From Streptomyces sp. NBC_01217 (lineage in GTDB: Bacteria; Actinomycetota; Actinomycetes; Streptomycetales; Streptomycetaceae), in the NCBI RefSeq assembly GCF_035994185.1, contig NZ_CP108538.1, forward strand, positions 744,001-808,000: a DNA stretch of 64,000 nt, read 5' to 3'. Numbering within the stretch: the first letter of the stretch is position 1; each line of letters opens with the position of its first letter. The notes under the pieces were generated by a model that worked only from the letters and a program-made list of their open reading frames with translations, did not search any database and had not been told where the DNA came from. This document shows positions 1 to 10,319 of the stretch, one piece after another. The position numbers and the translations under genes were made by a program.

Positions 1-1
1 C

Positions 2-538
2 CGCGGCATCGAGGACCCGTATCGCCACTACTACCGGCGGCTGATCACCGACGCGGTGCGGGCGGTGGACGCGGCGAAGGCCCATGAGTCGGTGGACGCG
101 TCCCGGGTCGCGGTGCTCGGGGGCAGCCAGGGCGGCGGGCTCGCCCTGGCCGTCGCCGGGCTGCGGGACGACATCGCGGCGGCCGTCGCCGATGTGCCCT
201 TCCTCTGCCACTACCGGCGCGCCTCGCAGATCACGGACGCCGGACCGTACGCGGAGATCGCCCGCTGGCTGTCCGGGCACCGCTTCCGGATCGACGAGGC
301 GATGGAGACCCTGTCCTACTTCGACGGGGTCAACTTCGCCGCCCGGGCGAGCGCCCCGGCGTGGTTCTCGGTCGGTCTGATGGACCGGATCTGCCCGTCG
401 TCCACGGCGTTCGCCGCATATCACCGCTATGCGGGTCCGGCGGAGATCGAGGTGTTCACGTACAACGGGCACGAAGGCGGCGCGGAGTACGACCTGCCGC
501 GCAAACGCGAGGCGTTGCGCGGCGTGTTCGGCCGCTAG
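2..538 (+). CDS. Acetyl xylan esterase / cephalosporin-C deacetylase family hydrolase, 3' part
   Basis: The gene runs in from the left edge, so only the C-terminal 178 residues are seen; the frame is open from base 2. The nucleophile elbow GGSQGGG, a later DRICPSS (likely acid) and a final GHEGG (likely catalytic His) are in the order expected of AXE1-family alpha/beta hydrolases, which deacetylate xylan fragments or other O-acetylated sugars. No signal peptide can be judged because the start is missing. The next gene lies on the opposite strand and ends 10 bases away, so the two converge. Confidence 0.85.
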   Translation, partial: RGIEDPYRHYYRRLITDAVRAVDAAKAHESVDASRVAVLGGSQGGGLALAVAGLRDDIAAAVADVPFLCHYRRASQITDAGPYAEIARWLSGHRFRIDEAMETLSYFDGVNFAARASAPAWFSVGLMDRICPSSTAFAAYHRYAGPAEIEVFTYNGHEGGAEYDLPRKREALRGVFGR

Positions 539-548
539 CGGTTGATGG

Positions 549-2093
549 TCACCGGCCCAGCGCCGCCATCGCGGCGTTGTGGCCGGGAACCCCGCTGACC
601 CCGCCGCCGCGCACGGCGCCCGCCCCGCACAGCAGCACATTGGCGTGCGCCGTCTCCACACCCCAGCGGCCGGTGGATTCCGTGGCGTACGGGAACGCGA
701 GGTCCCGGTGGAAGATGTGGCCGCCGGGCAGCCGCAGATCCCGTTCGAGGTCGAGGGGTGTCTTCGCCTCGATGCACGGCTCGCCGTTCTCGTCGCGCGC
801 CAGGCAGTCGGTGATCGGCTCTTCCAGGTGCGCGTCGAGTTCGGCGAGCGTGGCCGTCAGCAGTTCGGCGCGCGTCGCCGCGTTGTCGGCGGCGAAGAGC
901 CGGGCAGGGGTGTGCAGGCCGAAGAGGGTGAGGGTCTGGTAGCCGCGGGCGGCCAGGTCGGGGCCGAGGATCGACGGGTCGGTCAGCGAGTGGCAGTAGA
1001 TCTCGGACGGCGGTGCGGCGGGCAGCCGGCCCGCCGCCGCGTCCCGGTAGGCGTCGGCGAGCTGCCCGTACCCCTCGGCGATGTGGAACGTCCCGGCGAA
1101 GGCCTCGCGCGGGTCGACGGAGCTGTCACGCAGCCGGGGCAGCCGGGTGAGCAGCATGTTCACCTTCAGCTGCGCGCCCTCGGCCGGGGTGGGCGGCTCG
1201 TCCCCGAGGAGGGCGGCGAGCGCCTGCGGCGAGGCGTTGACCAGGACGCGGCGGGCCGCGACGACATGTTCCGCCGCGGGTGAGCGGACGGTGATCTCGG
1301 CCCGTGTTCCGTCGGTTTCGATACGGGTCGCCTCGTGCCGTACGCGGATCTCGGCCCCGGCCTCGCGGGCGGCCCGGGCGAGGGCGTCGGTGAGCGCGCC
1401 CATGCCGCCGACCGGGACGTCCCAGTCGCCGGTGCCGCCTCCGATGACGTGGTAGAGGAAGCAGCGGTTCTGGAGCAGGGACGGATCGTGCGCGTCGGCG
1501 AAGGTGCCGATCAACGCGTCGGTGAGCACGACTCCGCGTACGAGGTCGTCCTGGAAGTTCTTCTCGACGGCGACACCGATGGGCTCCTCGAAGAGCGTCC
1601 GCCAGGCGTCCGCGTCGCCGATCCGTTCGCGCAGTGCGTCCCGCGTCGGCAGGGGTTCGGTGAGCGTCGGGAAGGCCCGCTCGGCGACGCGTCCCGTCAT
1701 GCCGTAGAAGCGCTGCCAGGCCTCGTACTCGCGGTCGGAGCCGGTGAGCGCGGCGAAGGACTCCCGGGTGCGCTCCCCGCCGACGAGCAGTCCGGTGGCG
1801 CGGCCGTCGCGCACGGCCGGGGTGTACGAGGAGACGGTCCGCTTGCGTACGGCGAAGTCCAGGCCGAGATCGCGGACGATCTTCTGCGGCAGCAGGGACA
1901 CGAGGTACGAGTAGCGCGACAGGCGGGCGTCGACCCCGTCGAAGGGGCGGGTGGAGACGGCCGCTCCGCCGGTGGTGGCGAGGCGTTCCAGGACCAGGAC
2001 GGACTGTCCGGCGCGGGCGAGGTAGGCGGCGGCGACCAGACCGTTGTGGCCGCCGCCCACGATCACTGCGTCATAGCTGTCGGGTGCGGGCAT
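549..2093 (-). CDS. FAD-dependent oxidoreductase, phytoene-desaturase type
   Basis: A 514-residue flavoprotein. An N-terminal Rossmann dinucleotide motif (VIVGGGHNGL, residues about 9-18) is followed by a second FAD-contact stretch ending in VLVLE. The C-terminus has the CGAG...GGVSG FAD loop typical of phytoene desaturase and related amine-oxidase-fold enzymes. The start chosen (MPAPDSYDAV) places the Rossmann strand directly after the initiator; an upstream in-frame extension runs into the neighbouring kinase gene and has low-complexity sequence. No carotenoid genes are nearby, so the substrate is unknown. The family includes carotenoid desaturases and uncharacterised NAD(P)/FAD oxidoreductases. 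Confidence 0.85.
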   Translation of the reverse strand: MPAPDSYDAVIVGGGHNGLVAAAYLARAGQSVLVLERLATTGGAAVSTRPFDGVDARLSRYSYLVSLLPQKIVRDLGLDFAVRKRTVSSYTPAVRDGRATGLLVGGERTRESFAALTGSDREYEAWQRFYGMTGRVAERAFPTLTEPLPTRDALRERIGDADAWRTLFEEPIGVAVEKNFQDDLVRGVVLTDALIGTFADAHDPSLLQNRCFLYHVIGGGTGDWDVPVGGMGALTDALARAAREAGAEIRVRHEATRIETDGTRAEITVRSPAAEHVVAARRVLVNASPQALAALLGDEPPTPAEGAQLKVNMLLTRLPRLRDSSVDPREAFAGTFHIAEGYGQLADAYRDAAAGRLPAAPPSEIYCHSLTDPSILGPDLAARGYQTLTLFGLHTPARLFAADNAATRAELLTATLAELDAHLEEPITDCLARDENGEPCIEAKTPLDLERDLRLPGGHIFHRDLAFPYATESTGRWGVETAHANVLLCGAGAVRGGGVSGVPGHNAAMAALGR

Positions 2094-2115
2094 GACCCTT
2101 CGTAACACGGAACGA

Positions 2116-4395
<2,280 letters not shown>

Positions 4396-4422
4396 CGCCT
4401 GCAGTCGCCCCCGTCGCTTCGC

Positions 4423-5385
4423 CTACCCCTGCGCCCTCCCCGGCCCGTCCAGTATGGCGGCCCTGCTGCGCAGTTTGTACGGGGTGGGACGGCTCCCGGG
4501 GCCGAGCCGGGCCATCGCGTTCAGAATGTGACCGGGCGGGAGCCGCCAGCGCAGCCGGGAGGGAATGCAGCGCAGAACGGTTCCTGCGGTGCGCAGACGG
4601 CGGTCGACGGTGCGCACCGGCCCCACGGGTCTGCCGTACAGCTCATGGGCGTACGGAGGCAGTGACTGGTAGGCGAGTGCCGCCACGTGCCGCCACAGCA
4701 GTGCGCGCGCCGGTAGGAGCAGCGGATGGACGGGGGGACGGCACAGGAAGTCGTCGACGTCCAACGCCTCCGGGGACGCGGCGAGTTGCGGCCGCACCCG
4801 TTCGAAGTAGGCGGCGAGCTGTGCGGTGGTGGCCGGTACGTCCGCGGGGTCCAGGCCGACGAGACGGGCGCTGTGGCGGTGCTCGTCGACGTAGCGGTCG
4901 GCCTGGGCGTCGGTGAGCGGGAAGCCGGAGCGGCGTTCGACCTGGAGGTAGGAGTCGACCTCGGCGCAGTGCACCCACAGCAGCAGCTCGGGTTCGTCGA
5001 CACCGTATGTCCCCCCGGTCCGCGGGTCGGTGACCTTGAGGAGCCGGTGGATCCTGCGGACCCGGGAACCCGCCTTCTCGGCCGCCTCGGTGGTGCCGTA
5101 CGTGATGGTCCCGACGAACCCGGCCGTACGCATCAGCCGCCCCCAGGCGTCCTTGCGGAAGTCGGAGTTCTGCGTGACGCCGCGTACGGCGCGCGGGTGC
5201 AGCGCCTGGAGGTAGAGGGCACGCACTCCGGCGACCCACATCATCGGGTCGGCGTGCATCTGCCAGGTGACGGATTGGGGCCCGAAGAGCCCCGGGTCGG
5301 CGTCCACCATGTCCCTCGGGCCTCCCGCCATCTGCACGACGACCGTCAACCGGCTCGGGCCGGGCCGGGGTTCATCGCCGAGCAT
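4423..5385 (-). CDS. MpaB-family oxygenase (DUF2236)
   Basis: A 320-residue protein of the MpaB/rubber-oxygenase-like family, which are b-type-haem oxygenases related to latex-clearing protein. The signature ALHPRAVRGV (residues 61-70) followed by an FRKDAWGR stretch is clear, and the long helical middle part fits the family. No signal peptide is visible. The start at 5385 has a weak ribosome-binding site; an internal ATG at 5331 is an alternative. It is 27 bases upstream of the kinase gene on the same strand. The substrate cannot be inferred from context. Confidence 0.82.
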   Translation of the reverse strand: MLGDEPRPGPSRLTVVVQMAGGPRDMVDADPGLFGPQSVTWQMHADPMMWVAGVRALYLQALHPRAVRGVTQNSDFRKDAWGRLMRTAGFVGTITYGTTEAAEKAGSRVRRIHRLLKVTDPRTGGTYGVDEPELLLWVHCAEVDSYLQVERRSGFPLTDAQADRYVDEHRHSARLVGLDPADVPATTAQLAAYFERVRPQLAASPEALDVDDFLCRPPVHPLLLPARALLWRHVAALAYQSLPPYAHELYGRPVGPVRTVDRRLRTAGTVLRCIPSRLRWRLPPGHILNAMARLGPGSRPTPYKLRSRAAILDGPGRAQG

Positions 5386-5472
5386 ATCGCCGGTGCCCGA
5401 AGCAGCCCCCGCCTCGGATGGAACTCATTTCGCTGCCTGGCGGTGGGGTGCCGGCCGGGCTGTCTCCACGTA

Positions 5473-6348
5473 TCAGTCATGGGGGACGACGGCGACGGGG
5501 CACCGCGCGTGATGGATGGCGGCCTGGGCCACGGGGCCCAGGTGTGACGCCAGGGCCGGACGATGCATGCGCCGGCCGACGACCAGCAGCCCGGCGCCCT
5601 CCGCGGCACGCACGACGGCCTTGGCGGGGCTTTCGAGAACGACGTTCTCGGCCACCTCCACGAGGGGGAACTTGTCGCGCCAGGGGCGCAGGGCCTGGCT
5701 GAGCTGTTTCTGCGCGTCCTGCGTGACTTCTTCCGCCACGTCGTGATCCACGCCCCAGGGCACGTAGGCATCGAGCGGCAGGCTCCGGCCATGGACGGCC
5801 AGAAGCGGCAGGCCCCGCGCCGTCGCGGTGGTGAAGGCGAATGCGAGCGGGTCGTCGCAGGAGCCGTGCAGCTTCAGTGCCACCACCACGCCGCCTTCGG
5901 GAGCCGGAGCGGACCGTGGGCCCTCTCCGCCCGTTTCGGCACGCACCAGAACCACCGGCCCTTCCGCCTCGGCCACGACCGGCAGGCTGATGTCTCCCAG
6001 GAAGTAACTCTGGAGGGGCACCAGCCCCCGCGATCCGAGCACAATCATCTCGGACTCCGAGGCCGCGCGCAGCAGTGCGTGCTCGGCGTCGTCGGCAACC
6101 AGGTTGCCGAGGACCGCGAGGCCCGGGTGGCGCGCCTGGAGCTCTGTGCGGACCTTGTGCACGATCCGCTTCGCCCAGTAGTTCTGATCCATCTCCGCGG
6201 GGGCGCGGGACGGTTCCGGCACCAGCAGGGGCCACGCGTGCAACAGGCGCAGTGTGAGCTTGCGCCGCTCGGCTTCGTCGGCAGCCCAACGGGCGGCGGC
6301 AAGGCTCTCGGGTGAGCCGTCCAGGCCCACGGTGACGACTGGCTCCAT
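5473..6348 (-). CDS. Universal stress protein, two tandem Usp domains
   Basis: A 291-residue tandem Usp protein. Domain 1 (about 1-150) begins VTVGLDGSPES and ends with a nucleotide loop GSRGLVPLQSYFLGD, in which the last small residue is Asp rather than Ser. Domain 2 has a degenerate loop (GRRMHRPALASHLGP), so ATP binding is likely to rest on domain 1 if it occurs. The ATG at 6348 is preceded by a GGAG about 12 bases upstream and starts directly at the first beta strand; a longer reading frame upstream is low-complexity. It is the first of seven such proteins in the island. Confidence 0.9.
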   Translation of the reverse strand: MEPVVTVGLDGSPESLAAARWAADEAERRKLTLRLLHAWPLLVPEPSRAPAEMDQNYWAKRIVHKVRTELQARHPGLAVLGNLVADDAEHALLRAASESEMIVLGSRGLVPLQSYFLGDISLPVVAEAEGPVVLVRAETGGEGPRSAPAPEGGVVVALKLHGSCDDPLAFAFTTATARGLPLLAVHGRSLPLDAYVPWGVDHDVAEEVTQDAQKQLSQALRPWRDKFPLVEVAENVVLESPAKAVVRAAEGAGLLVVGRRMHRPALASHLGPVAQAAIHHARCPVAVVPHD

Positions 6349-6543
6349 GACGACTGTCTCCGTCTCCTGACCGGCTGGAATGACGTGAACGCCTCCGCTT
6401 CCCGGACTGCTGCCGGCGCGCCGGGCACGGCCTCTTCTCATTCGAGGAGTACCCCAGATCTCCTGGCGGCGCATGCGGGGCCTGACGGGGGGCAGCGCAG
6501 GATCCGGCACGCGGCCATTGCGCCGCCCGCGGTCCCGGACGTC

Positions 6544-7218
6544 TCACGTGCCGGTGGGGGAACTCCGGGTGTCATCGGTCCGGTAGGTGATGTGCTCGGC
6601 GACGGAGACGACGCCGTCGACGCTCCGGCACAGCCGGTCGACGATGGGAATCAGGCTCTTGAACTCGACGGAGCCGCTGAGGACGACCTGCCCCTCGCTC
6701 ACCTCGGCCGTCACCGCCGAAGGGGCGAAGCCCATCGTCCGCTGCAGCACATCCCGGTCGATCTCTTCGTGGATGGCGTCGTCACGGCGCAGGAAGACCC
6801 GCAGCAGGTCGCTGCGGCTGACGATGCCCAGCAACTTGTCGGTCTCGTCCACGACGGGCAGACGTTTGACGTTCTGCACCTCCATGAGGCGGGCCGCCTC
6901 CACCACGGTCCACTCCGGACGCGCACACACCGCGGGAGCCGACATCAGCTCCTCGGCCCTGGCTCCCTCCGCCTTGGCCCGTTCCCACGCCTCCAGATGC
7001 GGGATCGGTGTGCGGCCGGACGGATCGGCCTGGTCGGCCGACTTGCGCAACAGGTCGGCCTCGGACACCAGCCCCATGGGACGGTCCAGCTCGTCCACCA
7101 CGGGTACCGCGGTGACATCGTTCTCCGCCAACAGTTTGACGATCTCCTTGAAGGGCAGGTCACGGCGCGCCCGGACGACCCCCCTGGTCATGAGCTCCGC
7201 GACCGTTCGGTGGCGCAT
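6544..7218 (-). CDS. CBS-CBS-BON domain protein
   Basis: A 224-residue protein: CBS1 (about 8-58), linker, CBS2 (about 88-142) and a C-terminal BON domain (about 146-215). CBS pairs (Bateman modules) usually bind adenine nucleotides; BON domains are linked to membrane or phospholipid interaction and osmotic stress. The conserved signatures VVDELDRPMGLVSEADLL and VKRLPVVDETDKLLGIVS recur in all the island paralogues. The start MRHRTVAELM follows a GGGAG ribosome-binding site. It diverges from the DUF1918-HTH-PPOX gene, with a shared 169-base control region that contains GGGCC/GGCCC dyads. Confidence 0.9.
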   Translation of the reverse strand: MRHRTVAELMTRGVVRARRDLPFKEIVKLLAENDVTAVPVVDELDRPMGLVSEADLLRKSADQADPSGRTPIPHLEAWERAKAEGARAEELMSAPAVCARPEWTVVEAARLMEVQNVKRLPVVDETDKLLGIVSRSDLLRVFLRRDDAIHEEIDRDVLQRTMGFAPSAVTAEVSEGQVVLSGSVEFKSLIPIVDRLCRSVDGVVSVAEHITYRTDDTRSSPTGT

Positions 7219-7308
7219 ACAGCTTCTCCCTTCGGGATGTGACAACCGGTACGGGCCCGTTCCCGGGACCGGTGGGCCCTGGGCCGGCCCCCTCGGCCCC
7301 TCGGAATC

Positions 7309-7324
7309 GGGGCCGTTCATCCCA
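7309..7324. promoter_or_regulatory. Candidate DevR/OsdR-type dyad
   Basis: GGGGCCGTTCATCCCA fits the island's recurring GGGGCC-N4-GGCCCC dyad with a degenerate right arm. Its centre is about 40 bases upstream of a -10-like TACAGA. Further GGGACC/GGGCCC and GGGCC/GGCCCC blocks lie at 7265-7300, nearer the divergent CBS gene. Assignment to the response regulator at 27395 is inference from motif recurrence. Confidence 0.45.
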
Positions 7325-7352
7325 TGCGGCGACACGCCGCGCGTGGGACGTT

Positions 7353-7363
7353 GGGTACAGAGA
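7353..7363 (+). promoter_or_regulatory. Putative -10 region of the DUF1918-HTH-PPOX gene
   Basis: GGGTACAGAGA is identical to an 11-mer at 13755-13765, and both lie about 40 bases downstream of a GGGGCC dyad. A start near 7368 would give a leader of roughly 20 bases before the ATG at 7388. No good -35 hexamer is visible, as expected for an activator-dependent promoter. Confidence 0.4.
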
Positions 7364-7387
7364 CATCATGAGGAAACGGCGGCGATC

Positions 7388-8266
7388 ATGCGAGCTCACC
7401 TCGGCGATCAACTTGTTGTCGAAAGCCCGGCCACCGGCGCGAGCGGACGCGACGGCGAGATTGTCGGACTCCACCACGACGATGGAACTCCGCCCTACGA
7501 TGTGCACTGGTCGGACACCGGCCAGGTGACACTCGTTTTCCCCGGGCCCGACGCCCACATCCGTCACCTTGAGCACCAAACCGGGGCGGCCCAGGGGCTC
7601 GACCGGCCGGGCGACGGGACACCCAACCCCGGCGACATCGGTCGGCGTGTGGCCGATGAACGCAGACGGCAGGGGCTGAGCCGCACGGAGACGGCCCGCC
7701 GCGCCAGAATGGCGCCGAACTACCTCGCGTACCTCGAAGAACAGCCGGCCGACCCGAGTCTGGCCACTCTCATCAACCTGGCCGCCGCGCTGGGCACCAG
7801 CGTCGCGGCCCTGCGCGGAGGCGGCATCGATCTGCCGCCCGGCAGGGGCCAGGCACTCGTGCACCCCCGGCTGCAGGACCTCGGCCCCGACGAATGCCGC
7901 GCCCGGCTCTCCACGCACGGCGTAGGACGTATCGCGCTGTCGACGCCCGACGGTCCGGCGGTCCTTCCGGTGAACTACGAGGTCATCGATGACGCGATCG
8001 CCTTCCGGACGGCGCCCGACTCCGTGCCTGCGTCGGCCGCGGGCAAGGAGGTCGCCTTCGAGGTCGACCACCTGGACGAGGCAATGAGCCAGGGCTGGAG
8101 CGTGCTCGCTGTGGGCCCCGCCCGGCTCGTCACGGAGCCCGACGCGGTGCGGCGGCTCGCCGATCACGCCCACACCTCACCCTGGGCGGGAGGCGATCGC
8201 GAGACGTGGGTGTCCATCCGGCCCATACGCCTCACGGGGCGGCGCATCAGCGCGGGTGACCGGTGA
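7388..8266 (+). CDS. DUF1918 / XRE-type HTH / pyridoxamine-phosphate-oxidase-like fusion protein
   Basis: A 292-residue three-part protein. Residues 1-60 match DUF1918 (GDQLVVE...GEIVGLHHDDGTPPYDVHW...VFPGPDA). Residues about 83-143 form a Cro/XRE-type helix-turn-helix (SRTETARRARMAPNYLAYLE). Residues about 165-285 form a split-barrel PPOX-like flavin-binding domain (GRIALSTPDGPAVLPVNYEV). This suggests a DNA-binding regulator that senses a flavin, haem or small ligand. The ATG at 7388 is chosen because it begins DUF1918 exactly; GAGGAAA lies somewhat far upstream (about 13 bases). It is the first gene of a rightward stress-gene run. Confidence 0.85.
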   Translation: MRAHLGDQLVVESPATGASGRDGEIVGLHHDDGTPPYDVHWSDTGQVTLVFPGPDAHIRHLEHQTGAAQGLDRPGDGTPNPGDIGRRVADERRRQGLSRTETARRARMAPNYLAYLEEQPADPSLATLINLAAALGTSVAALRGGGIDLPPGRGQALVHPRLQDLGPDECRARLSTHGVGRIALSTPDGPAVLPVNYEVIDDAIAFRTAPDSVPASAAGKEVAFEVDHLDEAMSQGWSVLAVGPARLVTEPDAVRRLADHAHTSPWAGGDRETWVSIRPIRLTGRRISAGDR

Positions 8267-8343
8267 GCGGCAACGGACCACGGTCCGCCATGCGCACAGG
8301 TACGGCGGATCGACACGCAGAAACCGCAAGGAAGGAAACGGCC

Positions 8344-8763
8344 ATGAACACCGCACGGGAGATCATGCACGCCGGCACCACCTGCGTCCAGGAGAACGAG
8401 ACACTGGCGGACGCGGCACGCCGGATGAGTGAACTGGACGTCGGAGCCCTCCCGATCTGTGGGCCGGACGACCGGCTCCACGGGATCATCACCGACCGTG
8501 ACATCGTGGTGAAGTGTCTCGCCAAGGGCAAGGACCCCGCGATCATGACCGCGGGCCAGCTCGCACAGGGAAAGCCGATCACGATCGATGCCGAGGCCGA
8601 TACGGACCAGGTCCTGCAGGCCATGGAGGAGCACCGGATCCGGCGGCTGCCGGTCATCGACAACCATCGCCTGGTCGGCATGATCAGCGAGGCCGACCTC
8701 GCCCGCCGCCTGCCGGAGGAGCAGGTGGGCCACTTCGTCGAGGTCGTCTGCGCGACCGCCTGA
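8344..8763 (+). CDS. CBS-domain pair protein
   Basis: A 139-residue protein made only of two CBS motifs: residues about 6-60 (GALPICGPDDRLHGIITDRDIV) and about 75-130 (IRRLPVIDNHRLVGMISEADL). It lacks the BON tail of the other CBS proteins in the island and resembles the hypoxic-response-protein-1 (Hrp1) layout of the mycobacterial DosR regulon. The ATG at 8344 follows GGAAGGAAAC. An imperfectly spaced dyad (CGGACC-AC-GGTCCG, 8274-8287) lies in its leader region. It probably senses adenylates or binds a partner protein. Confidence 0.88.
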   Translation: MNTAREIMHAGTTCVQENETLADAARRMSELDVGALPICGPDDRLHGIITDRDIVVKCLAKGKDPAIMTAGQLAQGKPITIDAEADTDQVLQAMEEHRIRRLPVIDNHRLVGMISEADLARRLPEEQVGHFVEVVCATA

Positions 8764-8788
8764 GCGTTCACCCGCGGGCCGGGGCCCC

Positions 8789-8836
8789 CATTCGGCGCCG
8801 AATGCTTGACTTCGGACACGGTTTCGTCCGTAACGT
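8789..8836 (+). promoter_or_regulatory. Promoter region of ppk2 with a 16-bp perfect palindrome
   Basis: CATTCGGCGCCGAATG (8789-8804) is a perfect palindrome directly upstream of TTGACT (8806-8811). A TAACGT (8831-8836) follows after a 19-base gap. Initiation about 7 bases after TAACGT would coincide with the ATG at 8843, giving a leaderless transcript. No ribosome-binding site is visible in front of that ATG, which agrees. A GGGCCGGGGCCCC block (8777-8789) abuts the palindrome. Confidence 0.4.
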
Positions 8837-8842
8837 CGTCCC

Positions 8843-9664
8843 ATGGCAGAGGAGAAAGAGGCGGGCAGACCCGAAAAGCTGCCCCGCCCGCTGTACGAAC
8901 GCGAGCTGTACCGGCTCCAGACCGAACTGGTGAAACTCCAGGAGTGGGTACGGACCGAAGGCGCACGGCTCGTCGTGGTGTTCGAGGGACGTGACGCGGC
9001 GGGCAAGGGCAGCACGATCAAGCGTGTCACCGAACACCTCAACCCCCGAGTGGCACGCATCGTCGCACTCCCCCGGCCGACCGAGCGCGAGCGCAGCCAG
9101 TGGTATTTCCAGCGCTATACCGAGTACCTTCCGGCCGCGGGGGAAGTGGTTCTGCTCGACCGGAGCTGGTACAACCGCGCGGGCGTGGAACGCGTCATGG
9201 GTTTTTGCACCATGGAGGAACACCAGCGGTTCCTCCGCCAGTGCCCGATCTTCGAACGGATGCTGGTGGAGGACGGCATTCTGCTGCGCAAATACTGGTT
9301 CTCCGTGAGCGACGAGGTGCAGGAGGAGCGGTTCCGGCGCAGGCTGAAGGATCCCACCCGCCGGTGGAAGCTCTCGCCGATGGATCTGGAATCGATCACC
9401 CGCTGGGAGGCGTACTCGCGGGCGAAGGACGAGATGTTCGTCCATACGGACATCACGGAGGCACCCTGGTATGTCGTCGAGAGCGACGACAAGCGCCGGG
9501 CCCGGCTGAACATGATCGCCCATCTGCTGTCGACCGTGCCGTACGAGACGGTGACCGCCCCGGTGATCGAGCTGCCCCCGCGACCTGAGGCCACCGGCTA
9601 CGAACGGCCGCCGCGGACGCTTCAGACATACGTCCCCGACCACGCGTCAGAACTCAGGGGGTGA
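8843..9664 (+). CDS. ppk2: Polyphosphate kinase 2 family protein
   Basis: A 273-residue PPK2. The Walker A motif GRDAAGKGS (49-57) and the Walker-B/lid segment LLDRSWYNRAGVE (104-116) are intact. It transfers phosphate between polyphosphate and nucleoside di- or monophosphates. Length and motifs fit the short single-domain class; class I usually has a second Gly where Ser57 stands here. The cytoplasmic enzyme would let the cell regenerate ADP/ATP or GTP from polyphosphate when respiration stops, which fits its place among adenylate-binding CBS and Usp proteins. Confidence 0.92.
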   Translation: MAEEKEAGRPEKLPRPLYERELYRLQTELVKLQEWVRTEGARLVVVFEGRDAAGKGSTIKRVTEHLNPRVARIVALPRPTERERSQWYFQRYTEYLPAAGEVVLLDRSWYNRAGVERVMGFCTMEEHQRFLRQCPIFERMLVEDGILLRKYWFSVSDEVQEERFRRRLKDPTRRWKLSPMDLESITRWEAYSRAKDEMFVHTDITEAPWYVVESDDKRRARLNMIAHLLSTVPYETVTAPVIELPPRPEATGYERPPRTLQTYVPDHASELRG

Positions 9665-9734
9665 GACGTCGGCGGGGCAGTCGTAGGCTGCAAAAACAGC
9701 AAGCGTCCTGGCCCCTGGGCCGGACGGAACCTCC

Positions 9735-9756
9735 ACAGGGGCCGGTCGGCCCCTGT
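9735..9756. promoter_or_regulatory. Perfect 10+2+10 bp dyad, candidate DevR/OsdR site
   Basis: The left arm ACAGGGGCCG and right arm CGGCCCCTGT are exact inverted repeats separated by GT. This is the most symmetrical copy of the GGGGCC-N4-GGCCCC motif in the window. It lies 56 bases before the start of the cyclic-nucleotide-type domain gene. A second shorter dyad (GGCCC-CT-GGGCC) is at 9710-9721. Confidence 0.5.
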
Positions 9757-9811
9757 CCGTGAACCGGCTGTCCGGCAAAGCTGGAGGCGGAGTCCACAGA
9801 GGAGATCACCG

Positions 9812-10273
9812 ATGAGCGCTTCCCCGACTCGCATCACCTCAGCCCTGCCCGCCCAGTACCGAGCCCGCCTCATGCCGCTCGCACGGGAGGTCAACTTCGC
9901 CCAGGGAACCCGGCTCTTCCATGAGGGAGACCACGCGGACCGGTTCTGGATCCTGCGCTCGGGCACTGTCACGCTGGATTTCCGCGTACCGGGCAGTTCC
10001 CCGGCAGTGATCGAGAATCTCGGTCCCGGTGAACTGGTGGGCTGGGCCTGGCTGTTCGAACCCCACGTCTGGCACCTCGGCGCCGAGGCCATGACACCTG
10101 TGCGTACCCATGAGTTCGATGCGGCGGCCGTGCGCATGATGATGGACGCCGATCCCGCCTTCGGTTCGGCCGTCGGCCATTGGGTCGGGCAGGTTCTCGC
10201 CCACCGGCTGCAGGCCGCTCGGATCCGCCTGCTCGACCTGTACGCCCCGCACGGCAGCGGCAGCGTCCTGTGA
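9812..10273 (+). CDS. Stand-alone cyclic-nucleotide-binding-fold protein
   Basis: A 153-residue protein with a single Crp-type sensor barrel (about residues 15-120) and no C-terminal HTH, so it is not a complete Crp/Fnr regulator. The phosphate-binding cassette begins normally (GPGELVGW) but carries HLGA where the family's cyclic-phosphate-binding Arg-Ser/Thr-Ala would be. Canonical cAMP or cGMP binding is therefore doubtful. A GAGGAG site precedes the ATG. It sits 46 bases before a CBS-BON gene and is probably co-transcribed with it. Confidence 0.82.
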   Translation: MSASPTRITSALPAQYRARLMPLAREVNFAQGTRLFHEGDHADRFWILRSGTVTLDFRVPGSSPAVIENLGPGELVGWAWLFEPHVWHLGAEAMTPVRTHEFDAAAVRMMMDADPAFGSAVGHWVGQVLAHRLQAARIRLLDLYAPHGSGSVL

Positions 10274-10319
10274 CGAACGCCGCCGGGCCGCCGCGACATC
10301 CCCACCCGAGGAGCACCTC

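Noticed and set aside
6477..6492. GGGGCC-TGAC-GGGGGG before the first usp gene
   Set aside because: Only the left half fits the dyad; the right arm is wrong, so it was not counted.
8274..8287. CGGACC-AC-GGTCCG dyad before the CBS-only gene
   Set aside because: Perfect arms but the arm spacing differs by two bases from the island motif; kept as a mention only.
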